Assembly (NCBI GenBank): GCA_902363875.1
Contig: CABJBO010000051.1
Coordinates: forward strand, 1-10,260
From: Coriobacteriaceae bacterium
GTDB lineage: Bacteria > Actinomycetota > Coriobacteriia > Coriobacteriales > Coriobacteriaceae
Length of the DNA: 10,260 nucleotides
Direction of reading: 5' to 3'
Under the pieces are notes generated by a model. It worked only from the letters and a program-made list of their open reading frames with translations. It did no database searches and had not been told where the DNA came from. Position numbers and translations under genes: made by a program. Positions 1 through 5,561 of this stretch are shown here, piece after piece (the stretch's first letter is position 1; every line of letters starts with the position of its first letter).

Positions 1-47
1 CCGTGCAACGGAAAAGAGCCGCCCTTTCGGACGACTCAAACTGTAAT

Positions 48-97
48 GGGGCTAAAAAGACTGGTCTGAAACGTTTGATATCAGTCTTTTTAGCCCC
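48..97. repeat. 50-bp near-perfect palindrome
   Basis: Perfect 16-bp arms, GGGGCTAAAAAGACTG at 48-63 and its reverse complement at 82-97, enclose an 18-base centre that is itself largely symmetric around AAACGTTT (69-76), so almost the whole 50 bp folds back on itself. No gene overlaps it. It lies about 100 bases beyond the 3' end of the minus-strand degV-family gene. Read on either strand the stem carries a run of five A/T inside the arms rather than a U-tract after the stem, so it is not a standard intrinsic terminator. A REP-like or MITE-like repeat, or a bidirectional transcription barrier, are the likeliest explanations; only one copy is in the window. Confidence 0.8.
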
Positions 98-118
98 GTC
101 CCAAATGAACTGCTTCTA

Positions 119-185
119 AGTTGCGGTGGAATAGGGATTGATTTGCGGCTGGTAAGCCAAAAACAGTCCCTATTTCACCGCAACT
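119..185 (+). repeat. Conserved stem element, copy 1
   Basis: The 19-base arms, AGTTGCGGTGGAATAGGGA at 119-137 and its near-exact complement at 167-185, pair fully except for one G-T (G-U in RNA) position. Inside the loop is a small nested hairpin, GGCT (147-150) with AGCC (155-158). The outer 16 bases of each arm recur in copy 2 at 3417-3485, while the inner stem and loop differ. It begins 13 bases past the degV stop codon. The plus strand is given because the wobble is pairable only in that RNA sense. Probably a short dispersed intergenic repeat; a role as 3'-end stabiliser or terminator for degV is possible but there is no U-tract on the degV side. Confidence 0.85.
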
Positions 186-198
186 GATATGGGTGTCC

Positions 199-1059
199 CT
201 AGCGAGTTGGCTGGTAGCGGGGGCAGTAGCTGATGGCGATGGCGTCGACGCCTACGTGGGTTGCGATGGTGCAGCCGATGGGGCCGGTGCCGGCGTCTAC
301 GTAATCCTGGCCCGCGAGTGCCTCGTTGACAAGTTCCTGCTCCTCGGCGGCGCCGGTCGTGAGCACACGCACGCTTGAGCCCGGGTGCTCGTCCAAAAAC
401 GCGAGGCAATCTGCCATGGTGTTGGCGACGATGCGCTTGGCGCCGCGGCCCTTTTTGATGGCCTTGATCTCGCCCGATTTCCACTCCGGCGAAACGGCCA
501 GGCGAATGTTGAGCATCTGCGTGAGCTGGCCGGCAAGCTTGGGCGCGCGGCCGTTCTTAACGAGGTTCTCGAGCGTGCGGGGAATCAGCAGCAGGTGGGC
601 GTCGGGCAGGGCCGCGCGGATCTGCGCCTCGGTCTCGTCCAGGCTGCGGCCGTCCTCGCGCATAGCCAGCGCGTACTCCACCAGCAGGCCCTCGGCGCCC
701 GAGCCGGTGCGCGAATCGATGCAGCGCACGTCGAGCTCGTGGGTCTCGGCGACCAGGCATGCGTTGGAATAGCAGGCGGACCACTCGCTGCACAGCGAGA
801 TAAAGATCGCGCTGTCGTGGCCATCGGCGCGTACGCGGTCAAACAGCGCCTTGAACTCGCCGGCGCTCGGCTGCGAGGTGTGCGGCAGCTGCTCGGAGCC
901 AGCCATGCGGGCGACGTATTCCTCGGCGGTAATCTGCACCTGGTCGAGCAGGTCCTCGCCCTCGATAATCACATGCAGCGGAATCACGTAAATGCCGAGC
1001 TCTTGGGCACGGGCGGGGGAGATGTCCGACGTGGAGTCGGTTATGATGGCAAAAGACAT
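199..1059 (-). CDS. DegV family fatty-acid-binding protein
   Basis: A 286-residue protein of usual DegV/FakB length. FakB proteins hold a fatty acid in the cytoplasm while the kinase FakA phosphorylates its carboxyl group for use in phospholipid synthesis; that role is inferred from the family. Visible family marks are the N-terminal IITDSTSDIS strand (residues 5-14), TSQPS (61-65), TLENLVKNGR (162-171), the GEI..IKKGRGAKR segment (196-209) and the C-terminal H268-V-G. The ATG at 1059 was chosen over an upstream in-frame start at 1116 because GAAAGGT lies six bases before it and the family normally begins at this point. The gene stands alone on its strand, divergent from the HAD gene. The usual Ser-Gly-Thr of the SLSSGLSGT-like region reads Ser-Ala-Cys here (SLCSEWSACYSNA, 88-100), so ligand preference may differ. 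No fakA is in the window. Confidence 0.9.
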   Translation of the reverse strand: MSFAIITDSTSDISPARAQELGIYVIPLHVIIEGEDLLDQVQITAEEYVARMAGSEQLPHTSQPSAGEFKALFDRVRADGHDSAIFISLCSEWSACYSNACLVAETHELDVRCIDSRTGSGAEGLLVEYALAMREDGRSLDETEAQIRAALPDAHLLLIPRTLENLVKNGRAPKLAGQLTQMLNIRLAVSPEWKSGEIKAIKKGRGAKRIVANTMADCLAFLDEHPGSSVRVLTTGAAEEQELVNEALAGQDYVDAGTGPIGCTIATHVGVDAIAISYCPRYQPTR

Positions 1060-1115
1060 AATTGCACCTTTCGTTGGGGCGCGGCAGCGCCGCCTTCTGA
1101 AAGCAAAGTGCGACA

Positions 1116-1144
1116 AGTATAGTGGAGTTGCTCTACATTGCTAG
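1116..1144 (-). promoter_or_regulatory. Candidate degV promoter
   Basis: On the minus strand TATACT (1121-1116) is a good -10 hexamer, and CTAGCA (1144-1139) lies 17 bases upstream as a weak -35 (three of six matches). It would give a leader of about 50 bases before the ATG at 1059, containing a small GGCGC/GCGCC hairpin (1078-1091). The weak -35 suggests activator dependence or a miscalled site. Confidence 0.35.
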
Positions 1145-1145
1145 G

Positions 1146-1167
1146 TTCAATTGTTGAATAGTCAACA
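1146..1167. promoter_or_regulatory. Overlapping small palindromes, possible operator
   Basis: Two inverted repeats overlap in the divergent intergenic region: TTCAA-TTG-TTGAA (1146-1158) and TGTTGA-ATAG-TCAACA (1152-1167). Both arms are perfect. The position, just upstream of the candidate degV -35 and about 50 bases upstream of the HAD start codon, suits a dimeric regulator acting on one or both genes. No regulator gene is adjacent, and short AT-rich palindromes also arise by chance. Confidence 0.35.
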
Positions 1168-1215
1168 GTTTGAAGCGGTGGTGTGGAAATCATCAACTGG
1201 GGAAGAAGGGTGCCG

Positions 1216-1878
1216 ATGGCGGCATTGCAACTTTGCGAGCGGCCGGTTGTGCTGTTCGATTTTGACGGCACGGTGGCCGATACGGGTCGGGCAGTGATGA
1301 CCTCGACGCGCAAGACGCTGGCTGCGCGCGGGTTTTCGGAGACGCAGATGGGTGATCTGCGCCGCATGATCGGGCCGCCCCTGTGGAAGAGCTTTCACGA
1401 CTTTTACGGCTTTTCCCGCGAGGAGTCGCTTGTGGTGGCCGACGAGTACCGCGCCTTTTTTGATGAGCTGGGACCGGAGGAGTACCCCGTGTTCGATGGG
1501 ATTCCCGAGCTGCTGGATGAGTTGGCCGCCCGGGGCAAGCGTATGGCCGTGGCGACGTCACGCATGGAGGCCAAATGCATCGACATGGTGCATGAGCTTG
1601 GTCTTTCTCAGTTCGAAGCCGTGGTTGGCATGAATCCGCCGCAGGGGCGCGAGACCAAGGCCGATTCGGTTCGCGATGCCCTGGCGGCGCTCGGCGCGAC
1701 GGCGGACGATGCCGTGATGATCGGCGATCGCTTTAACGACGTCGAGGGCGCGCACGCGATGAGCGTGCCGTGCATCGGCATCTATTCGGGCGCGGCGGCG
1801 CCGGGTGAGCATGAGGCGGCGGGTGCCGATGCAGTGGTGCACTCGGTGGCCGAGCTTGCTAAACTTTTCTCTATCTAG
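1216..1878 (+). CDS. HAD family hydrolase, phosphoglycolate phosphatase-like
   Basis: A 220-residue cytoplasmic HAD-superfamily phosphatase of subfamily IA type. The four motifs are intact: FDFDGT with nucleophile D15 and acid D17, ATS at 113-115, lysine K149 (RETKAD), and IGDRFND (169-175) with the magnesium-binding aspartates. An alpha-helical cap domain fits between residues about 20 and 95. The family removes phosphate from small metabolites such as phosphoglycolate; the real substrate cannot be read from sequence. The ATG at 1216 has AGAAGG six bases upstream and is preferred over an in-frame GTG at 1183, which has no good ribosome site. It is followed after 54 bases by the dipeptidase gene with no terminator between, so the two may be co-transcribed. 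Confidence in the superfamily is high, in the substrate low. Confidence 0.9.
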   Translation: MAALQLCERPVVLFDFDGTVADTGRAVMTSTRKTLAARGFSETQMGDLRRMIGPPLWKSFHDFYGFSREESLVVADEYRAFFDELGPEEYPVFDGIPELLDELAARGKRMAVATSRMEAKCIDMVHELGLSQFEAVVGMNPPQGRETKADSVRDALAALGATADDAVMIGDRFNDVEGAHAMSVPCIGIYSGAAAPGEHEAAGADAVVHSVAELAKLFSI

Positions 1879-1932
1879 GAACTAAATGTGAGGGGCGGGT
1901 ACGCTTGCCGCTCATTGGTAAGGAGGCAGTCT

Positions 1933-3369
1933 ATGAATCAGGTGGAGCAGAGCGTCGCTGAGTATGTCGACGAGGTCTGGGAAGATGTCGTCGCCGATAT
2001 CGAGCAGCTGGTGAGCTATCCGTCCGTGGCAGTTTCTGCCGATGCAGAGCCCGGCGCGCCGTTTGGCCGCCCGGTCCGTGACGCGCTCGACTGTGCGCTC
2101 GGCATCGCGCAGAAGCTTGGCTATCAGACGAGCGACGACGAGGGCTATGTGGGCATTGCCGATATCCCTGGCCGCGGCGACAAGCAGCTCGCGACCATCT
2201 GCCACGTGGACGTGGTGCCCGCCGGCCCGGGCTGGAACACCGACCCGTTTGCGCTGGAGCGTCGCGAGGGCTGGCTGCTCGGCCGCGGCGTTATCGACGA
2301 CAAGGGTCCGGCGGTGCTGTCACTCTACGCCGGCGCCTATCTGCTCAAGCACGGCATTACCCCGCGCTATACTTTCCGCGCGCTGCTGGGCTGCGATGAG
2401 GAAGTGGGCATGTCCGACGTTCACCATTATCTGGAGAACCACGCGAACCCCGACTTTCTGTTTACGCCCGATGCCGAGTTTCCGGTCTGCAATGCCGAGA
2501 AGGGCCAGTTTGGGGCGACGTTCGTGAGTCCCAAGATCGACGGCGGGCGCATCGTGTCGTGGAGCGGCTCCGAGGCGAGCAATGCCATTCCGTCGCAGTC
2601 CATCTGCGAGCTCGCGATTGCCGCCGATGAGCTGCCGGCGCCCGTTGAGAACGCCGACCGCCTGGAGATCACGGCGCTTGATAACGGGCATGCGCAGATT
2701 TTCGCCCACGGCATTGGCGGTCATGCCTCGATGCCAGAGGGAACGATCAACGCCGTCGGGCTGATCGTGGCGTATCTGCGCGAGGCCGAGGACGCGTTTG
2801 GTGCACGCGACGAGCGCCTGCTGACGCCTGCCGAGCACGAGTTCGTCAAGTTCCTGGCCTTTGTGCATGCGGACGCCTATGGTCGCGGCCTGGGTATCGA
2901 TGCGACGAGTCCGGCGTTTGGCCCGCTTACCTGCAACGCTGGCGTCATCCGCGTGGCGGATGGCCATATTGAGCAGGTCATCGACGTGCGCTTCCCCGAC
3001 AGCACGAGTGCCGATACCATCCGCGAGCAGCTCGATCCGCTCGTGGGCCGTTTTGGCGTGACGTGCCGTGTGGGTCGTGCGAAGGTGCCGTTCTCGGTCT
3101 CTGCCGACGATCCGGCCGTGAAGGCGCTTATTGATACCTATAACGAGTTTACGGGCAAGCATGCTGAGCCCTTTGCCATGGGCGGCGGCACGTACGCGCG
3201 CAACTTTGCCCGCGCCGTCTCGTTTGGCCCCGAGGAGACCGGTCTGGAGCTGCCCGAGTGGGGCGGCCAGATGCACGGTCCCAACGAGTGCGCCAACGAG
3301 GAACAGCTCAAGCAGGCGCTCAAGATTTATATCGTGGCGATCTTACGTTTGAACGAGCTTGAGCTTTAA
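1933..3369 (+). CDS. pepV: PepV-type dipeptidase, M20 metallopeptidase
   Basis: A 478-residue cytoplasmic zinc dipeptidase expected to split a broad range of dipeptides, releasing amino acids from imported peptides. Metal and catalytic residues of the M20/PepV family are all visible: H91-V-D93 (CHVDVV), the bridging aspartate D122 (IDDKG), the catalytic pair E156-E157 (GCDEEVG), D180 (TPDAEFP) and the C-terminal H448 (MHGPNE). The insert between about residues 190 and 390 matches the lid domain position. Length and motif spacing agree closely with lactobacillal PepV. The ATG at 1933 follows an ideal AAGGAGG by six bases; an earlier in-frame GTG at 1888 lacks a ribosome site. It follows the HAD gene by 54 bases. 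A stem element (3417-3485) lies 47 bases past its stop. A related M20 enzyme such as a beta-Ala-Xaa dipeptidase is the main alternative. Confidence 0.92.
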   Translation: MNQVEQSVAEYVDEVWEDVVADIEQLVSYPSVAVSADAEPGAPFGRPVRDALDCALGIAQKLGYQTSDDEGYVGIADIPGRGDKQLATICHVDVVPAGPGWNTDPFALERREGWLLGRGVIDDKGPAVLSLYAGAYLLKHGITPRYTFRALLGCDEEVGMSDVHHYLENHANPDFLFTPDAEFPVCNAEKGQFGATFVSPKIDGGRIVSWSGSEASNAIPSQSICELAIAADELPAPVENADRLEITALDNGHAQIFAHGIGGHASMPEGTINAVGLIVAYLREAEDAFGARDERLLTPAEHEFVKFLAFVHADAYGRGLGIDATSPAFGPLTCNAGVIRVADGHIEQVIDVRFPDSTSADTIREQLDPLVGRFGVTCRVGRAKVPFSVSADDPAVKALIDTYNEFTGKHAEPFAMGGGTYARNFARAVSFGPEETGLELPEWGGQMHGPNECANEEQLKQALKIYIVAILRLNELEL

Positions 3370-3416
3370 GGCTGCGGCGTTTTAACAACTTAGCACCCCT
3401 TTCGTCCGGGCTTTTT

Positions 3417-3485
3417 AAGTTGCGGTGGAATAGTTCCTAGAATGGGCCATTTGATGGCCAAGCAGGAACTATTTCACCGCAACTT
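3417..3485 (+). repeat. Conserved stem element, copy 2
   Basis: Arms of 22 bases (3417-3438 and 3464-3485) pair throughout, with one G-U wobble at the same place as in copy 1 (119-185). The outer part, AGTTGCGGTGGAATAG with CTATTTCACCGCAACT, is identical between copies; the inner stem is TTCCT/AGGAA here against GGA/TCC there, changed on both sides so pairing is kept. The loop holds a nested perfect hairpin, GGCCAT-TTG-ATGGCC (3445-3459). It lies between the dipeptidase gene and the pst operon. The following TTTGTTTTTATT could act as a U-tract, so this copy might terminate the upstream transcript. Confidence 0.88.
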
Positions 3486-3526
3486 TGTTTTTATTGGTGT
3501 AAAAGGCGGGTCATGCTTGGTGGCGG

Positions 3527-3544
3527 GTTTGTTATTCGTTTGTA
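3527..3544 (+). promoter_or_regulatory. Candidate Pho box before pstS
   Basis: Two 7-mers, GTTTGTT (3527-3533) and GTTTGTA (3538-3544), are spaced exactly 11 bases start to start. An 11-bp direct repeat is the general layout of PhoB/PhoP binding sites, and a phosphate importer follows. A third, poorer unit (four of seven) fits 11 bases upstream at 3516. The 7-mer does not match the E. coli or Streptomyces consensus well and no convincing -10 hexamer sits at the usual distance, so this is a proposal from spacing and context. Confidence 0.35.
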
Positions 3545-3603
3545 AAGCCGAGCCGCGCTTGCGGTAAGGGTCTATCAGATGCCCGTAATAAAGCGCAGCT
3601 GAC

Positions 3604-3663
3604 GCGGGCGCTGCCCGATCGAGACCGTATCTTTCCAAACAGCAAAGCGGGCAGGGTGCCCGC
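3604..3663 (+). promoter_or_regulatory. Hairpin-rich leader of pst operon
   Basis: Two perfect hairpins occur in the leader: CGGGC-GCT-GCCCG (3605-3617) and GCGGGCA-GGG-TGCCCGC (3647-3663), the latter ending 25 bases before the pstS ATG. Because both use the same GCGGGC/GCCCGC sequence, the first left arm can also pair with the second right arm, and the first right arm with the second left arm, giving a mutually exclusive long-range fold. A smaller hairpin CCGC-GCTT-GCGG lies upstream at 3553-3564. No U-tract follows. This could affect translation or mRNA stability, or be a chance product of GC-rich DNA. Confidence 0.4.
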
Positions 3664-3688
3664 GAGTCGCTTGTATGAAAGGAAGATC

Positions 3689-4627
3689 ATGCTCGATCAG
3701 GCTTATTCTCGTCGTCAGTTCCTCGGCCTCGCTGGTGGTCTTGCCAGCATCGTCGGTCTCGGTCTCGTTGGTTGCGGCGGCTCCAACGCCGCCAACACCG
3801 CTGCTGAGGGCAGCGCCGCTGCTGCCGAGTCCGTCTCGGGCGAGGTGACCTACGACGGCGCTTCCTCGTTCCAGGCTCTCGTCGAGGCTGCTGCCGAGAA
3901 GTTCATGGATGCCAACCCGGACGTCTCCGTCTCCGGTTCGGGTAACGGTTCGGGCAAGGGCCTGACCGCTGTCGCCGCCGGCACCGTCACCATCGGTAAT
4001 TCCGATGTCTTCGCCGAGACCAAGCTCGAGGCCGATCAGGTCAAGAACCTCGTCGATCACGAGGTCGCCGTCGTGGGCATGGGCCCCGTCGTCTCCAAGA
4101 ACGTGACAGTCGACGACCTGACCCTCGAGCAGCTCAAGGGCATCTTCTCCGGCCAGATCACCAACTGGAAGGAGGTCGGCGGCGACGACGCCAAGATCGT
4201 CGTTCTCAACCGCAAGGCCGGCTCCGGCACCCGCGCCACCTTCGAGGCCGCCGTCTTTGGCGACGAGGCCGTCGACTTTAAGGGCGACGCCGAGCTCGAC
4301 AAGTCCGGCGATGTCCAGACTCAGATGGGCAGCACCGACAACGCCATCTCCTACCTTGACTTCTCGCACTTCGATGACTCCAAGTTCAACGCCATCATGG
4401 TCGAGGGCGTCGAGCCCAAGAGCACAAACGTCACCGACGACTCCTTCAAGATCTGGGCGACCGAGCACATGTACTGTGCTAAGGACGCCGACGAGGCCAC
4501 CAAGGCCTTCCTGGAGTTCATGCTTTCCGACGACGTCCAGGGCAAGCTCGTCGAGGAGCAGGGCTTTATTCCCGTTTCTGCCATGAAGGTCGTCAAGGAC
4601 GCCAGTGGCAAGGTCTCCGCTAAATAA
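3689..4627 (+). CDS. pstS: Phosphate-binding lipoprotein PstS
   Basis: A 312-residue substrate-binding protein of the high-affinity phosphate importer, expected to be anchored on the outer face of the membrane. The signal peptide joins a twin-arginine motif, SRRQFL (7-12), a hydrophobic core (11-27) and a lipobox LVGC with acylated C29, followed by a low-complexity Ala/Ser linker (31-49). The mature domain shows the PstS pattern: SGSGNGSGKGL (82-92), GNSD (103-106), QLKGIFSGQITNWKEVGG (148-165) and the phosphate-contacting RKAGSGTR (175-182). The ATG at 3689 follows GAAAGGAAG by three bases and places the arginine pair at positions 8-9; an in-frame upstream start at 3656 would lie inside the leader hairpin. 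First gene of pstSCAB, 25 bases before pstC with no terminator. Codon choice is strongly biased to C-ending codons, which fits high expression. Confidence 0.96.
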   Translation: MLDQAYSRRQFLGLAGGLASIVGLGLVGCGGSNAANTAAEGSAAAAESVSGEVTYDGASSFQALVEAAAEKFMDANPDVSVSGSGNGSGKGLTAVAAGTVTIGNSDVFAETKLEADQVKNLVDHEVAVVGMGPVVSKNVTVDDLTLEQLKGIFSGQITNWKEVGGDDAKIVVLNRKAGSGTRATFEAAVFGDEAVDFKGDAELDKSGDVQTQMGSTDNAISYLDFSHFDDSKFNAIMVEGVEPKSTNVTDDSFKIWATEHMYCAKDADEATKAFLEFMLSDDVQGKLVEEQGFIPVSAMKVVKDASGKVSAK

Positions 4628-4652
4628 GTAATCGCCCCCGGAAAGGTTTGCA

Positions 4653-5561
4653 ATGGCAAAACAGCTGCCAAAGCGCGAGCTTGAGAACGTGGGCCTGGGC
4701 GTCACGGGTGCGTGCGTAGCGCTCGTGACGCTTGTCGTTGCCGCGCTCATCTTTATGGTCGCCCAAAAGGGCCTCTCGGCTTTTTTCAAGGACGGCGTCT
4801 CGATCGTCGAGTTTTTTATCGGTACCAAGTGGGACCTGGCCAACACGGCCGAAAACGGCCTGCCCTACACTGGCGCCCTGCCCCTGATCGTCACCTCGTT
4901 TGCGGTCATGGTGCTCTCCACGCTCATCGCACTGCCCATCGCCATCGGCTCTGCCATCTTTGCGGTCGAGATTCAGCCTAAGTTTGGCTCCAAGGTTTTT
5001 CAGCCGCTCATTGAGCTTTTGACCGGTATTCCCTCGGTCGTCTTTGGCCTGATCGGTTTTCACGTGGTCGTCGGCCTTATGAAGAGCGTTTTCCACGTGA
5101 GCACGGGTCTGGGTATCTTGCCCGGCGCTATCGTGCTGGCAGTCATGATTCTGCCGACGATGACCACGCTTTCGGTCGATGGCCTGCGCGCCGTGCCCGA
5201 TAGCTACCGCCAGGGTTCGCTCGCGCTGGGCTACACCCGCTGGCAGACCATCTGGCACGTGGTGCTCAAGTCCGCCATGCCCTCGCTCATGACCGCAGTC
5301 ATCCTTGGCATGACCCGCGCCTTTGGCGAGACGCTCGCCGTGCGCATGGTCATTGGCGGCATCGAGGCCATGCCGACGTCGCTGCTGTCGCCGGCGTCTA
5401 CCATCACCACCACGCTCACCACGTCCATGGCGGTCTATGCCGAGGGCTCGGCGCAGGACGACGTCCTGTGGGCGCTCGGTCTGCTGCTGATGGGCATGAG
5501 CCTCATCTTTATCCTGATCATCCATCTCATTGGCCGCAAGGGGGCGAAGGCTCGTGGCTAG
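4653..5561 (+). CDS. pstC: Phosphate ABC transporter permease PstC
   Basis: A 302-residue inner-membrane permease that forms the phosphate channel together with PstA. Hydrophobic segments at about 14-38, 74-104, 116-141, 152-172, 208-232 and 270-293 fit the six-helix family pattern. The cytoplasmic coupling loop (EAA-type) that docks on PstB runs from about 176 to 210, with the family-like stretch AVPDSYRQGSLALGYTRW (180-197). The segment LLTGIPSVVFGLIGF (122-136) is typical of PstC. The ATG at 4653 has GGAAAGG seven bases upstream. The gene follows pstS by 25 bases and its last eight bases overlap the start of pstA, consistent with coupled translation. It is told from PstA by position and by the N-terminal region. 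Confidence 0.95.
   Translation: MAKQLPKRELENVGLGVTGACVALVTLVVAALIFMVAQKGLSAFFKDGVSIVEFFIGTKWDLANTAENGLPYTGALPLIVTSFAVMVLSTLIALPIAIGSAIFAVEIQPKFGSKVFQPLIELLTGIPSVVFGLIGFHVVVGLMKSVFHVSTGLGILPGAIVLAVMILPTMTTLSVDGLRAVPDSYRQGSLALGYTRWQTIWHVVLKSAMPSLMTAVILGMTRAFGETLAVRMVIGGIEAMPTSLLSPASTITTTLTTSMAVYAEGSAQDDVLWALGLLLMGMSLIFILIIHLIGRKGAKARG

Noticed and set aside
119..185. Stem element copy 1 as an intrinsic terminator of degV
   Set aside because: In degV sense there is an A-C mismatch in the stem and no U-run after it, so a standard terminator is not supported.
385..1122. Plus-strand open frame of 245 codons opposite degV
   Set aside because: The degV product on the minus strand is well supported by motifs and ribosome site; the plus frame is a GC-bias shadow.
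2320..3276. Minus-strand open frame of 318 codons opposite the dipeptidase gene
   Set aside because: The plus-strand PepV product has all metal ligands and family length; the antisense frame has no ribosome site or family resemblance that I can see.
3380..3416. Weak hairpin AGCACC...GGGCT with TTTTT after the dipeptidase gene
   Set aside because: Only about five pairs with a bulge can form before the T-run at 3412-3416; too weak to call a terminator beside the much stronger element that follows.
48..3485. CRISPR array
   Set aside because: The palindromic elements occur once or twice, far apart, with no regular spacers and no cas genes.
3575..4846. Long open frame (423 codons) on the minus strand across pstS
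   Set aside because: It lies opposite pstS, whose protein is unmistakable. The frame stays open because of the codon bias of the real gene, and its translation is a repetitive Gly/Asp/Leu/Val-rich sequence with no recognisable family.
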